Below the pieces are notes generated by a model. That model was given only the letters and a program-made list of their open reading frames with translations. It was not told where the DNA came from and made no database searches. A stretch of 64,000 nucleotides of DNA from positions 62,001 to 126,000 of the forward strand of contig NZ_JAFMSS010000011.1 in the NCBI RefSeq assembly GCF_017916295.1, in the 5' to 3' direction. Shown here in pieces: positions 1 through 9,092 of this stretch. The first letter of the stretch is position 1. Each line of letters starts with the position of its first letter. A program made the position numbers and the translations under genes. The stretch is from Rubellimicrobium arenae. Its GTDB lineage: Bacteria > Pseudomonadota > Alphaproteobacteria > Rhodobacterales > Rhodobacteraceae.

Positions 1-2
1 CC

Positions 3-530
3 ATGACCGCACATCCCCGCTCCCTTGCCCAGCCGCCGGTGACCGTCGAGGTGCTCCCCCCCGCGGCGCGATTCTCGCTGCGCCTCCGCGCCGAGGCTCG
101 CCCGGTGGCCGAGACGGCGCTGGCTCTGCCGCTCCCCGACCGGATCGGGCGCCGGTCGGTCGGCGCGACCCGGCAGGCGATCTGCCTGGGTCCCGACGAA
201 TGGTGGATCGACGCTCCTGCGGCCGAGGCGGACGCGATCCGGTCCGCGCTGGACGGGCTGGTGCCCCACGCCCTCGTCGAGATCACCGACCGGGAGATCA
301 CGTTCCAGATCGACGGGCCCGGCGCGCTGGACCTCCTCGCGATCGGCATCGCCCGGGACCTGAGCCGCCTGGAGGTCGGACGGGGTGCCCGCACGGTGTT
401 CGATGGAGTGCAGGCGGTCCTGGTCCGCGAGGCGGAGCACCGCTTTACCCTGTCCGTCTGGCGGAGCTTCGCCCCCCACGTGGGCGAACTCCTGGAGCAG
501 GGCGCGAGGGAGATCGCCCTCGGGCTCTGA
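3..530 (+). CDS. soxG: Sarcosine oxidase gamma subunit
   Basis: Gamma subunit of heterotetrameric sarcosine oxidase, which oxidatively demethylates sarcosine to glycine in the cytoplasm and passes the one-carbon unit to tetrahydrofolate. The 175-residue product has the family's usual length. It shows the typical LGPDEWWI segment near residue 62, followed by a DREITFQIDGPGALDLL stretch and a C-terminal FTLSVWRSFAPHVGELL region. The gene begins two bases into the window at ATGA, where the TGA could be the stop of an upstream soxA overlapping by 4 bp, as is common in soxBDAG operons; that upstream gene is not visible. No other sarcosine oxidase subunit lies in the window, so this is the operon's last gene. 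A hairpin follows at 555-583. Confidence 0.9.
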   Translation: MTAHPRSLAQPPVTVEVLPPAARFSLRLRAEARPVAETALALPLPDRIGRRSVGATRQAICLGPDEWWIDAPAAEADAIRSALDGLVPHALVEITDREITFQIDGPGALDLLAIGIARDLSRLEVGRGARTVFDGVQAVLVREAEHRFTLSVWRSFAPHVGELLEQGAREIALGL

Positions 531-554
531 CCCGCCGCCAAGCGTCACAGCGGC

Positions 555-583
555 GCTGCCGACCGGAAGCCTCGGTCAGCAGC
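555..583 (+). terminator. Stem-loop after soxG
   Basis: An inverted repeat, GCTGCCGACCG (555-565) and CGGTCAGCAGC (573-583), pairs over 11 positions with one mismatch (560 against 578) and a 7-nt loop. It starts 25 bases after the soxG stop, between soxG and the convergent GH2 gene. No T-run follows, so it is a terminator-like hairpin, not a textbook intrinsic terminator. Confidence 0.45.
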
Positions 584-632
584 AGCAGGTCGGCGCCAGC
601 GCCCAGATCGAACGGCAGAAGCCAGACTGAGG

Positions 633-3404
633 TCAGGGCGCCAGCGCGAGGTCGATGAGGCCGTCCCACAGCGCCGTGGCCGTGGGGTCGGCGTCGAAGG
701 AGTCGCGCATCAGCCGGAAGGTCGAGATCACGAGCTTGCCCTTTCCAAGCCTTTTCTCGATCACGAAGGCCGCGGGGCGGTGGACCCAGCCCACGACCGT
801 CCCGGAATGGACGCGGCCCCGGAACTCCCACGACCGCTGATGCGTCAGGACCTGGTGCGGGATCACCCGCGCAAAGCTCAGGTCCAGCAGCGGGCCGCCC
901 GGAATACGGGCAAAGGCGCCATCCCGGCGCAGCCACGGGAAGTTGCCCACCCAGTCGCCGCGCCAGATCGTGTTGTGGCGGTTCTGGAGGGCATAGCCAG
1001 GGAAGCTGAAGTAGGGCTCGGACCGGGTGCCGCCCGGAGCGTCCTCGATCTGGAGCGTCATCGGCCCATCGCGCGGCGAGGTGTCGTCCCGGAGACGGCG
1101 CTGCCCGTGGTCCACGATCTGCAGGTAATGCGCGCCGGCGTGGATCGCCTCGACCCGGGGCCCGTCGAGCACGTCGGTCACGAAGAGCTCGGCGTCCTCG
1201 GCCTCGACCTCCCGGTGGCCCAGCACGAGCAGGCGCTCGCCCACCAGGGGCCGGTCGGTGCGGAAGCGGACCTGACGGCTCGGGCCGGACCGCTCGGGGT
1301 AGAGAGCAAAGGCCTCGCGGTTCTCGGCGATCATGCGTCCGTCGGGCGCGAGGACGGCCAGCTCGAGGGCTGCCATCTCGGCGGCCGCGACCTGCGGCGC
1401 GCGCAGGGTCAGGGCCACGCCGGCCACCTCCATCGGCGCGGTCGCCGGGAGCGCGACCGTGCCCCGGTCGTCGTTCAGCCGCCATTCGAGATGCGCGCCG
1501 TCCGGCAGCTCCGCGCCGCCTGTCGCGACCTTGAGGTCGAGATGGATGTCCTGGCCCGCGCGCGCCGCATGATGGCGTGCGCCCGGCGCGATCACCACGT
1601 CCGCATTCACATGCGACAGCGCCTGGGCGAAGACGCGCGGATTGCGCGCCATGTCCATGAGGCCGTTGCCCTCCCAGTGGACGTCGGTGAATTCGGTGAT
1701 GACGTATCCGGCGATCGGCTGGTGCGAGCGTAGGTCCTCGATCTCGAACTTCAGGTTCATGAACTGGTGCCACTGCACCTTCTCGATGAACTGCGTGAAG
1801 CTGCCGAAGACCTGGTCGAGCCCCAGCTCGTGGAAGCGGTGCTCGACCCCCTGCGGCAGCGCCACGCCCACCGCCCAGGTCGCGCCATAGGGCATCCACC
1901 AGGGGTCCTTGCCATCCTCGCCCCGGAGCCTGGCGGGATCAGGCAGGCCCCAGACGCCGAACTCGGACACGATCAGGGGTTCGTTCCCCTGCCATTCGGC
2001 CTCGGGCTGGGCCGAGAAGGTCCAGTTCGCCGCGCCGGCGAATTCGCGCGACAGGGCTTCCCATTCCTCGCGCCGGTCGAGCGCGGTGCGGTAGTAGTGG
2101 TAATCGTTGATGTCGGTCTTGACGTGGTAGTTCGGGAAGCAGGCCGAGTTGTCCACGACAAGGCGGAGGGGATCCTCCTGCTTGAGCCAGTCAAAGAGCT
2201 CGACGATCCAGGTCCGCTGGTCCGCGACCTCGCGCAGGCGGGTGCCCCAGTCCTCGTTGATGAGGGTCCAGATCACGATCGACGGGTGGTTTCGGTCCCG
2301 GGCGAGGATGCCCTCCATGGTCGCGCGGAGGCGCGGGGCCGAGGCGGGCGTGAAGGTTTCGATGTTCGGGATCTCGGTCCAGATCAGGATGCCGAGCCGG
2401 TCGGCCACCTCGTAGTAGCGCGGGTCGGGCACCTTGATGTGGCAGCGCAGGCAGTTGAGCCCCATCGCCTTGGCCTTGCGGACCTGATCCTCGAGGAGGT
2501 CGAGCGAGGGGGGCGTGCCGAAGCCGTCGGGGTAGTAGTCCTGATCCAGCGCGCCGCGCATGTAGAACGGCTTGTCATTCAGGAGCAGCACGCCGTCCCG
2601 GGATTCGATCCGGCGGAAGCCGAAGCGCTCCTCGCAGGAGTCGAGGTCCTGGCCCCCGTCGCGCAGCGTGGCGCGGAAGGTGTAAAGGGCCGGGCTGTCG
2701 GGAGACCAGGGCTCGACCGGGCCGGGCAGGGTCAGGGCGTGGGTCAGCTGGTCCGCCGCGACGTGCAGGGTCTCCGTGTGGACCGTCTGGCCGGAGGGGG
2801 CCAGAACCTCGAGCGCCAGCTGGCCACCCGAGGGCTGCGAGAGCCCCAGGCGAAGCTCGAGCCGGCCGTCGGGCCAGTGCGGATCAAGCCGGACCGAGCG
2901 GATATGCGCGGCGTTGCGCGCCACGAGGCGGACCGACTGCCAGATCCCGCCCTGCGGGCCATACCAGCTCTGCTTGCCATGGGGGATCTCGGCAAAGTTG
3001 AGCCCGGGCTCCAGGTCGCTCGCGTCGGGGAGGATCGCCTCGACCTCGAGGAGGTTGGTCTCCTCCAGAAGGTCGGCGGGCACGACGACCTCGAAGGGCA
3101 GGTAGCCGCCGTCGTGGCGGCCCAGGTCCCGCCCGTTCACGCGCACGGTCGCGATCTCGCTGACCGCGCCGAAATGGATCGCCACCTCGCGGCCGCGCCA
3201 GCCGTCGGGCAGCGTGAAGTGCCGCCGGTACTGGGCGCGGCCAAAGCTCCAGTTCAGGCCGGGCAGGATCTGCCAGGGTGCGGGCACCGGCACCTCGCGC
3301 CAAGCCGCGTCGGACTCGTGCCGGAACTCCCAGGGGCCATCGAGCGAGAGGGCGTCGCGGAGCGGGGTCGCGGCGGCGAGGGGAACGGTGAGGGGCAGGT
3401 TCAT
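633..3404 (-). CDS. Glycoside hydrolase family 2 (beta-galactosidase/beta-glucuronidase type)
   Basis: Retaining GH2 glycosidase of 923 residues, probably cytoplasmic because no signal peptide is visible. The N-terminal jelly-roll starts with LDGPWEFRHESD, an immunoglobulin-like domain follows, and then a TIM barrel. The acid/base glutamate is E384 in WTLINEDWG, and the nucleophile is probably E481 in LIVSEFGVWG. RGALDQDYYPDG near residue 283 is typical of the barrel entrance. About 300 C-terminal residues form extra beta domains. The start at 3404 is preferred over an in-frame codon at 3452 because the added 16 residues look non-coding and homology begins after MNLPLTVPL. It is the last gene of the CUT1 importer operon, so it probably cleaves the imported glycoside. 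The exact sugar cannot be read from the sequence. Confidence 0.85.
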   Translation of the reverse strand: MNLPLTVPLAAATPLRDALSLDGPWEFRHESDAAWREVPVPAPWQILPGLNWSFGRAQYRRHFTLPDGWRGREVAIHFGAVSEIATVRVNGRDLGRHDGGYLPFEVVVPADLLEETNLLEVEAILPDASDLEPGLNFAEIPHGKQSWYGPQGGIWQSVRLVARNAAHIRSVRLDPHWPDGRLELRLGLSQPSGGQLALEVLAPSGQTVHTETLHVAADQLTHALTLPGPVEPWSPDSPALYTFRATLRDGGQDLDSCEERFGFRRIESRDGVLLLNDKPFYMRGALDQDYYPDGFGTPPSLDLLEDQVRKAKAMGLNCLRCHIKVPDPRYYEVADRLGILIWTEIPNIETFTPASAPRLRATMEGILARDRNHPSIVIWTLINEDWGTRLREVADQRTWIVELFDWLKQEDPLRLVVDNSACFPNYHVKTDINDYHYYRTALDRREEWEALSREFAGAANWTFSAQPEAEWQGNEPLIVSEFGVWGLPDPARLRGEDGKDPWWMPYGATWAVGVALPQGVEHRFHELGLDQVFGSFTQFIEKVQWHQFMNLKFEIEDLRSHQPIAGYVITEFTDVHWEGNGLMDMARNPRVFAQALSHVNADVVIAPGARHHAARAGQDIHLDLKVATGGAELPDGAHLEWRLNDDRGTVALPATAPMEVAGVALTLRAPQVAAAEMAALELAVLAPDGRMIAENREAFALYPERSGPSRQVRFRTDRPLVGERLLVLGHREVEAEDAELFVTDVLDGPRVEAIHAGAHYLQIVDHGQRRLRDDTSPRDGPMTLQIEDAPGGTRSEPYFSFPGYALQNRHNTIWRGDWVGNFPWLRRDGAFARIPGGPLLDLSFARVIPHQVLTHQRSWEFRGRVHSGTVVGWVHRPAAFVIEKRLGKGKLVISTFRLMRDSFDADPTATALWDGLIDLALAP

Positions 3405-3472
3405 CGGCAAGGCGATCCTAGACTGGGAGGGGTGCGGCGACGTTGATGCCACAGGAGGAATGACCGGTCCGT

Positions 3473-3489
3473 CACAGCACCGCGCTGTG
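3473..3489. repeat. Short perfect hairpin in the intercistronic gap
   Basis: CACAGC (3473-3478) and GCTGTG (3484-3489) form a perfect 6-bp stem with a 5-nt loop. It lies between the binding-protein gene and the GH2 gene, downstream (on the minus strand) of the larger hairpin at 3525-3558. Together they fill most of the 165-bp gap, which holds no gene. Confidence 0.35.
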
Positions 3490-3524
3490 GCCTGCGGGTT
3501 GGCGCAACACCCGGACGGAAGGGG

Positions 3525-3558
3525 GCTGGCCCCGGGCGGGAGGGAACCCGGGACCAGC
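3525..3558 (-). terminator. Strong intercistronic stem-loop after the binding-protein gene
   Basis: GCTGGCCCCGGG (3525-3536) pairs with CCCGGGACCAGC (3547-3558): 12-bp arms with one C/A mismatch and a 10-nt loop. On the minus strand it begins 11 bases after the stop codon of the solute-binding protein. No U-tract follows. Such a structure is best read as an attenuator or mRNA 3'-end stabiliser that keeps binding-protein transcript above that of the downstream GH2 gene. Confidence 0.55.
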
Positions 3559-3569
3559 GGCGCGGGGCG

Positions 3570-4898
3570 TCAGCCGCCGCGGTTCGAACGGCGCAGGATC
3601 CGCTCGACCTGGCTTTGGGCGGAGTCGAGCGCCGCCTGCGGCTCGGCCCCGGCCAGCCAGGTGGCGGTGATGTCCGAGATCATCGCGTTGTAGATCGCGC
3701 GCTGGTTCTGGGTCTGGGGCAGGGACCGCGCGATCTGCGCCGTGTTCGCATAGCTGGAGCGGTGCGGCAGCGCGGCGAATTCGGGGCTGTCGATCACCGA
3801 CTGGCGGACCGACAGGTGCCCGGTGCGGGACCATTGGAAGTTGTTGTCGTTGAGGAACTTGAGGAAGGCCACCGCGGCCTCCTGCTCTTCGGGCGACCGG
3901 CCTTCGTCCTTGGGCACGACCCACATGTGGCTGTCGGCCCAGACGGCGTCCTGGCCGAAGAGGTTGGGGACGTTGGCCACGGCATAGTTCTTGAGGGCGA
4001 CCTGACCCCCGGCCGCCTGGGCGTTGAAGTTGTCCACCATCCAGGTGCCGATCAGCTCGATCCCGGCCTGGCCCGACAGGAAGGCCTGATCGGCGCCGAG
4101 CGCATCGAGGTTCGGGTCGGCGAGGCCCTCGTCATAGATCTGCTTGATGAAGGTGGCGGCCTTGAGGCCCTCGGGCGAGTTGATGCTGGCCGTCGTGCCG
4201 TCCGGCGAGATCACGTCCACGCCCTGCTGCCACATGAGCGAGTTGAAGAAGCGGACCATCATCCCTTCGTTCGCCTGCGATTCCGTGGCGAAGTAGTTCT
4301 GGCCGGTCTTTTCCTCGAACTCCTTGCCCATCTGGATGAACTCCTCGGGCGAGGTGGGCAGGCGCACGGTGCCATCCTCGTTCACGAAGCCGGCCTGCTG
4401 CATCAGGTCCATGTTGATGTGGAACAGCAGGGCGTGCAGGTCGAAGGGCAGGGCGTAGACCTCGCCGTTCGCGCTGGCGTTCTGGAGCGCGGCGGGCACG
4501 AAGTCCGCGGTGTCGATCCCGGCCTCCTGGAACAGCGATCCCAGAGGGGTCACGAGGTCGCGCGCCACGAAGTCCGGCAGCACCGAGGCGTGCATCACGG
4601 CCACGTCCGGGATGTTCCCGGTCTGGTAGGTGGCGGTGAGCAGGTCGTAGTAGGCGCCCCAGTCGGCGGTCTGCACGACGACCGTGTGGCCGCCCTCGTT
4701 CGTGGCGTTGAACTGGTTCACCAGCGCGGTGATGATCCCGCATTCGCCATTGGCCTGGGACGCGTCGTTGACGTTGCCGTATTCGTTCTGGCAGTCGCCG
4801 AAGAAGCGCATGAGCTGGATCTCGGCCGCGCCGGCCGCGCCGCCCGCCGTCAGGGCGGTGGTCAGGGCGAGGGCGGCGAGCGCCTTGGAATGGTGCAT
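3570..4898 (-). CDS. Carbohydrate ABC transporter solute-binding protein (family 1, CUT1)
   Basis: Periplasmic receptor of a CUT1 sugar importer, 442 residues. An N-terminal signal peptide (about residues 1-25, ending near GGAAGAAE) is followed by a family-1 two-lobe fold. Recognisable segments are GHTVVVQTADWGAYYDLLTA, in which the bound polymer or oligosaccharide usually lies near the hinge, and GIELIGTWMVDNF. The ATG at 4898 is preceded by a strong AGGAGG ribosome site, the strongest in this operon, in keeping with the high stoichiometry of binding proteins. It follows two permease genes and an ATPase gene and precedes GH2. The substrate is probably an oligosaccharide or glycoside that the GH2 enzyme opens; this is inferred from context. 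Confidence 0.88.
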   Translation of the reverse strand: MHHSKALAALALTTALTAGGAAGAAEIQLMRFFGDCQNEYGNVNDASQANGECGIITALVNQFNATNEGGHTVVVQTADWGAYYDLLTATYQTGNIPDVAVMHASVLPDFVARDLVTPLGSLFQEAGIDTADFVPAALQNASANGEVYALPFDLHALLFHINMDLMQQAGFVNEDGTVRLPTSPEEFIQMGKEFEEKTGQNYFATESQANEGMMVRFFNSLMWQQGVDVISPDGTTASINSPEGLKAATFIKQIYDEGLADPNLDALGADQAFLSGQAGIELIGTWMVDNFNAQAAGGQVALKNYAVANVPNLFGQDAVWADSHMWVVPKDEGRSPEEQEAAVAFLKFLNDNNFQWSRTGHLSVRQSVIDSPEFAALPHRSSYANTAQIARSLPQTQNQRAIYNAMISDITATWLAGAEPQAALDSAQSQVERILRRSNRGG

Positions 4899-4948
4899 CT
4901 TATCCTCCTAATCGATGCAGGTTCTTGGTGGCCCCGAGGGGCGGTCGT

Positions 4949-5791
4949 TCACTTGCCGGCGCTCATGGCGACGCCCGCCACGATGAAGCGCTGGAAGATC
5001 AGGAACAGGAGCACGATGGGCAGAGAGGCGAAGACCGCCGAGGCCATGATCGAGCCCAGCCCCTGCGTCTGGGCGAAGTTGCCCTGGATCGAGGCGAGGC
5101 CCACCGTCACGGTGTACATGTTCGCGTTCGTCGCCGAGACGAGCGGCCACAGGAAGTCGTTCCAGGCGTGGATGAAGGTGAAGAGCCCGAGGGTCGTCAG
5201 CGCCGGGACCGACAGCGGGAGCATGATCTTCCAGAAGATGGTGAAGCGCGAGGCATGGTCGAGCTCGGCCGCCTCCTCGAGCTCGCGCGGGACCGCGCGA
5301 AAGAACTGCATCATCAGGAAGACGCCGATGGGCACGGCCACCCGAGGCAACATCAGGGCCGCGTGGGTGTTGTGGATGCCCCAGTCCGCGAACATCTGGT
5401 GAAGCGGCAGGAAGACCGCCTGCTCGGGGATCATCAGGCCCGCGATCATCAGGACGAAGATCGTCCGCTTGAACGGGAACTGGAGGCGCGCGAAGGCATA
5501 GCCGGCCAGGGAGGACACCACCAGCACCAGGATCGTCATGCCGACGGCCACGATCAGGCTGTTCGTCAGCCAGCGCGGCACCGTCGCGAGCCGCACCAGG
5601 TCGGCGTAGTTCTGGAGCGTGAACGGATAGGGGATGAAGCCCCAGGTGGACCGCATCAGCTCCGAGTTGGGCTTGAGCGACATGGTCACGACCCAGAGCA
5701 CCGGCAGGAACCAGAGGATCGCGACGAGGACCGTGATGGCGAGGAGGAGGCGGTCGCCCCAAAGGGCCCAGCCCGAGCGCGTGGCGTTCAT
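4949..5791 (-). CDS. Carbohydrate ABC transporter permease (MalG type)
   Basis: Inner-membrane permease of 280 residues with six predicted membrane segments and the cytoplasmic coupling loop EAAELDHASRFTIFWKIMLP. This is the EAA motif that docks on the ATPase, with histidine where many members have glycine. The N-terminal helix WALWGDRLLLAITVLVAIL and the MSLKPNSEL segment are typical of MalG/UgpE-type subunits. The start at 5791 overlaps the stop of the upstream permease by 4 bp (ATGA), indicating translational coupling. It pairs with the permease at 5788-6702. Confidence 0.88.
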   Translation of the reverse strand: MNATRSGWALWGDRLLLAITVLVAILWFLPVLWVVTMSLKPNSELMRSTWGFIPYPFTLQNYADLVRLATVPRWLTNSLIVAVGMTILVLVVSSLAGYAFARLQFPFKRTIFVLMIAGLMIPEQAVFLPLHQMFADWGIHNTHAALMLPRVAVPIGVFLMMQFFRAVPRELEEAAELDHASRFTIFWKIMLPLSVPALTTLGLFTFIHAWNDFLWPLVSATNANMYTVTVGLASIQGNFAQTQGLGSIMASAVFASLPIVLLFLIFQRFIVAGVAMSAGK

Positions 5792-6702
5792 CGGTCGTCC
5801 CCCTGCCGTCCCAGCCAGAGCTGGAGCATCGAGAACACCAGCATCATCCCGAAGAGCACCATGGCCATGGCCGCGCCGTACCCCACGAGCCAGTCGCGGA
5901 AAGACGTCTCGTAGATGTACTGGACCAGCGACCGGGTCGAGTTGGCCGGCCCGCCCTGCGTCATCAGGAACGGCTGCCCGAAGATCTGGAACTGGGCGAC
6001 GATCTGAAGGACGATCACAAGGATCACCGTGTGCCGGATCGAGGGCAGGGTGATGCGCCAGAACACCGACCAGCGCGAGGCGTGGTCGAGCTCGGCGGCC
6101 TCGTAGAGTTCCTTCGGGATGGAGCCTAGGGCGGCCAGGAACAGCGCCATCGGCAGTCCCACGCCCCACCAGAGGGTGGTGACGACGATCGCGGGCATGG
6201 CCCAGGTCGTGCTGCCGAGGTAGTTGACGGGCGTGAAGCCCAGGAACTGGACGATCGGTGCGATCAGGCCCCGGTCGGGCGCCAGGACCATCTGCCAGAC
6301 CAGCGTGACCACGGTGACCGAGAACACCGAGGACAGGAAGAACACCGACCGGCAGATCGCGCGGATCCGCCCGGGTCCCTGCACGGCCAGCGCGAGGAGC
6401 ATCGCGATGATCGTCATGGACGGCACGGTCAGCAGCGCGAAGTACAGCGTGTTCCGCGTCGAGCGCCAGAAGACCGGATCGGTCCAGAGGTCCTGGTAGT
6501 TCAGAAGGCCGACCGGCCCGTAGTCGCCCGCCATCAGGTCCCAGTCGCGGAAGCTGATCCAGATCCCGAGGAACAGGGGATAGACCAGCAGAACCAGGTA
6601 GACGGCCAGGAACGGCGCGAGGAACAGGAGGGCGGTCAGCCATCCCCTGGACCGGGACCGGCCTCGGGGGCTGCGAGTCGCGGGCCGGGCGGCGGCCGTC
6701 AT
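5788..6702 (-). CDS. Carbohydrate ABC transporter permease (MalF type)
   Basis: First permease subunit of the CUT1 importer, 304 residues. It starts with a basic, proline/arginine-rich cytoplasmic N-terminus of about 20 residues and then a strong first membrane helix (LTALLFLAPFLAVYLVLLVYP). The coupling loop near residue 220 reads EAAELDHASRWSVFWRITLP, again with His in the Gly position as in its partner. The start overlaps the upstream ATPase stop by 4 bp. Length and topology fit UgpA/MalF-like proteins that lack the large periplasmic loop of E. coli MalF. Confidence 0.88.
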   Translation of the reverse strand: MTAAARPATRSPRGRSRSRGWLTALLFLAPFLAVYLVLLVYPLFLGIWISFRDWDLMAGDYGPVGLLNYQDLWTDPVFWRSTRNTLYFALLTVPSMTIIAMLLALAVQGPGRIRAICRSVFFLSSVFSVTVVTLVWQMVLAPDRGLIAPIVQFLGFTPVNYLGSTTWAMPAIVVTTLWWGVGLPMALFLAALGSIPKELYEAAELDHASRWSVFWRITLPSIRHTVILVIVLQIVAQFQIFGQPFLMTQGGPANSTRSLVQYIYETSFRDWLVGYGAAMAMVLFGMMLVFSMLQLWLGRQGDDR

Positions 6703-7796
6703 GGCAGATCCCCCTCGGGCAGGGTCACGGCGGCCCCGTCGGCGTCGAAGACGTGGCGGATGCCCGGCCCGATCACCAGAGGCACCTCGGAGCCGACGGC
6801 CGGAGCGCGCCGGTCGCGCAGCTCGGCGACGACGGTGGTGCCGTCCGGGACGGTGGCATAGACGAGCTGCACCGAGCCCAGCTGCTCAACCACGTCCACA
6901 TGGCCCCGGAGCTCGCCGTCCGGGGCGACGCCCAGGTTCTCGGGGCGCAGCCCGAGCGTGACCTCGTCGCCCTGCCGGACCGATCCCGGGCGGACGCGGG
7001 CCGGCAGGCGGACCCCGCCCGCGAGATCGATGCCGATATCGGACCCCTGGGCCACGGCCACCCGCCCCCGGAGGAAGTTCATCTTGGGGGAGCCCAGGAA
7101 ACCGGCCACGAACAGGTTGGCGGGCCGTTCATAAAGCTCCAGCGGCGCCCCGACCTGCTCGATCCGGCCGGCGCGCAGCACGACGATCCGGTCGGCCATG
7201 GTCATGGCCTCGGTCTGGTCGTGCGTCACGTAGATCATCGTCGCCCCCAGCGCATGGTGCAGCTTGGCGATCTCGGTCCGCATCTGGACGCGAAGGGCGG
7301 CGTCGAGGTTCGACAGCGGCTCGTCGAACAGGAAGACCTCGGGTTCGCGCACGATGGCGCGGCCGATCGCGACGCGCTGGCGCTGGCCCCCGGACATCGC
7401 CCGCGGCTTTCGGTCGAGATAGGGTTCGAGCTGGAGGATGCCGGCGGCCTTGGCGATCCGCCGGTCGATGTCGGCGCGGGCCGTGCCCATGTTGCGCAGG
7501 CCGAAGGCCATGTTGTCGCGCACGCTCATGTGCGGATAGAGCGCGTAGTTCTGGAACACCATGGCCACGCCACGGTCGCGGGCCGCGGTGTCGTTCACCC
7601 GCTGGCCCCCGATCAGCACGTCGCCGCCGGTCACCTCCTCGAGCCCTGCGATCATCCGCAGGAGCGTGGATTTCCCGCAGCCGGACGGACCGACGAAGAC
7701 GACGAACTCCCCCTGGGCCACCTCGAGCGAGACGTCGTGGATGACCTGCGTCCCGCCATAAGCCTTCGAGACCCCGTGAAGGGTGACCTCGGCCAT
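6699..7796 (-). CDS. Sugar ABC transporter ATP-binding protein (UgpC/MsmK type)
   Basis: Energising subunit of the CUT1 importer, 365 residues. Walker A GPSGCGKST (about residues 37-45), Q-loop, signature MSGGQRQRVAIGRAI, Walker B VFLFDEPLSNLD and switch histidine YVTHDQTEAM are all intact. The C-terminal third is a TOBE/OB regulatory domain (RPENLGVAPDGEL region). It is the first gene of the operon, with GGGAGGAT six bases before the ATG at 7796. The operon runs ATPase, MalF-type permease, MalG-type permease, binding protein, GH2. The promoter must lie in the 148-bp region shared with the divergent LacI gene. Confidence 0.92.
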   Translation of the reverse strand: MAEVTLHGVSKAYGGTQVIHDVSLEVAQGEFVVFVGPSGCGKSTLLRMIAGLEEVTGGDVLIGGQRVNDTAARDRGVAMVFQNYALYPHMSVRDNMAFGLRNMGTARADIDRRIAKAAGILQLEPYLDRKPRAMSGGQRQRVAIGRAIVREPEVFLFDEPLSNLDAALRVQMRTEIAKLHHALGATMIYVTHDQTEAMTMADRIVVLRAGRIEQVGAPLELYERPANLFVAGFLGSPKMNFLRGRVAVAQGSDIGIDLAGGVRLPARVRPGSVRQGDEVTLGLRPENLGVAPDGELRGHVDVVEQLGSVQLVYATVPDGTTVVAELRDRRAPAVGSEVPLVIGPGIRHVFDADGAAVTLPEGDLP

Positions 7797-7944
7797 GTGT
7801 ATCCTCCCGACCCGGAAAGTTATCCCAGGTTATAATTTAACTTGATGATGACTAATCCCGATGCCACCATCAAGGGGCATTCGTTGTGGCCGGCCCGGTT
7901 CCGTGCTCTATTCCACCGACCGGCAGGTAGGAGCGGCGCCACCC
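7797..7944. promoter_or_regulatory. Divergent promoter region, ABC operon / LacI gene
   Basis: This AT-richer stretch separates the importer operon (minus) from the LacI gene (plus). It contains a consensus-like TATAAT at 7831-7836, inside the imperfect palindrome GTTATAATTTAAC (7829-7841). A wider inverted repeat, AAGTTA (7817-7822) and TAACTT (7838-7843), surrounds it. Such symmetry is a plausible LacI-family operator overlapping a promoter, but no centred CG typical of many LacI sites is present. A ribosome site TAGGAG (7928-7933) serves the LacI start. Confidence 0.4.
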
Positions 7945-9006
7945 TTGTCCAGCAAGCCCACAATGAGCGACATCGCAGCCGCCTGCGGTGTGTCTCAGGC
8001 GACGGTGTCCCTGGTTCTGAACGCCGCCCCCGGAACGCGCGTGTCGGCCGCGACGCGCAAGGCCGTGATCGCCAAGGCGGAGGAACTGGGATACGGGCGC
8101 CGGTCCGGGCGGTCCGGGGACCGGCGCCCCCTTGTCGCCATGATCATCAACGAAGTCACGTCGTCGCCCCATATCGCGGGCCTGATCGACGGCGTCGCCG
8201 ATGCGGCGACCGAGGCGGGGCTTCTGGTGTCCGTGATGCCGACCGGGGGCGACCCGGCGCTCGAGGCGGCCGCGATCGACTGCCTTCAACGGGCGGGCGC
8301 GCAGGGCTTCATCTATGCCCGGCTGATCACGCAGGAGGTCGTCCTGCCGGCGGGGCTGAGCGCGGGGCCGACGGTGCTCCTGAACTGCTACGCGCCTGGG
8401 TCGGCCGCCCCAAGCGTCGTGCCCGGGGACCTGGCCGCCGGAATGACGGCCACGCTGGCGTTGCTGGACGCGGGCCACCGGCGGATCGCGTTCATCGGGG
8501 GCGAGGATTCCATCGAAGCCTCGCGCGAGCGGCTCAAGGGCTACCGGCGGGCTCTGGCCATGCGGGACGTGCCCGCCGATCCGGCGCTGGTCGAGAAGGG
8601 AAGCTGGACGATCAAGGGCGGCCATGCCGCGTTCCGGCGGCTGCGGGCGCTGGCCGACCCGCCGACCGCGGTGTTCTGCTTCTGCGACCGCGCGGCGGTG
8701 GGGGTCTACAACGCGGCGGTCGAGCTGGGCCTGACCATCCCGCGTGACCTATCGGTCATCGGCTTCGACAACGAGCTGTTCACGGCCGACATGATGCCGC
8801 CGCTGACGACCATGGAGCTGCCGCACGCCGACATGGCGCGCCACGCGGTCGAGGAGCTTCACCGGATGATCCTGAGGCCAGGCGCGGTCCCCCGGCACCC
8901 GCGGATCAAGATCGACTGCCCCCTGATCTCGCGCCAGTCCGTCGCGGCGCCGGAGGGGAGGTCGGCCCGACTCGCCGCGCCGCTGCCGCTGTCCGTCCGG
9001 AGCTGA
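7945..9006 (+). CDS. LacI family transcriptional regulator
   Basis: DNA-binding repressor or activator of about 353 residues. The N-terminal helix-turn-helix MSDIAAACGVSQATVSLVLN and the hinge-proximal VSAATRKAVIAKAEELGYG are classic LacI. A periplasmic-binding-protein-like effector domain follows, including GFIYARLI, RRIAFIGG and PRDLSVIGFDNE. I favour the TTG at 7945: TAGGAG lies 11 bases upstream and it places the helix-turn-helix at residue 7. An upstream in-frame ATG at 7861 would add 28 unconvincing residues. It is divergent from the CUT1 importer/GH2 operon and upstream of GH43, so it probably senses a sugar released from the imported glycoside. Confidence 0.88.
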   Translation: MSSKPTMSDIAAACGVSQATVSLVLNAAPGTRVSAATRKAVIAKAEELGYGRRSGRSGDRRPLVAMIINEVTSSPHIAGLIDGVADAATEAGLLVSVMPTGGDPALEAAAIDCLQRAGAQGFIYARLITQEVVLPAGLSAGPTVLLNCYAPGSAAPSVVPGDLAAGMTATLALLDAGHRRIAFIGGEDSIEASRERLKGYRRALAMRDVPADPALVEKGSWTIKGGHAAFRRLRALADPPTAVFCFCDRAAVGVYNAAVELGLTIPRDLSVIGFDNELFTADMMPPLTTMELPHADMARHAVEELHRMILRPGAVPRHPRIKIDCPLISRQSVAAPEGRSARLAAPLPLSVRS

Positions 9007-9092
9007 ACGCCCGGAGCCCCCTTGCCGCGCGCCCGCGTTGGTGCAGGTGACCGCAGGGCGGCCCTGGGGCGTGGTCCGTGGAGGCGACTCGG

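Noticed and set aside
1767..3446. 559-codon plus-strand frame opposite the GH2 gene
   Set aside because: Antisense shadow of a clear GH2 gene. Its product has no recognisable motif and a biased Arg/Asp/Val composition.
5788..6643. Apparent 564-residue frame continuing upstream of the MalG-type permease gene
   Set aside because: The upstream part is the permease 1 gene read in another frame; real MalG homology begins at MNATRSGWALWG (5791), with a 4-bp ATGA overlap.
9078..9092. Earlier GTG start for the GH43 gene
   Set aside because: GGAGG at 9080-9084 is correctly spaced for ATG 9093 and overlaps the GTG itself.
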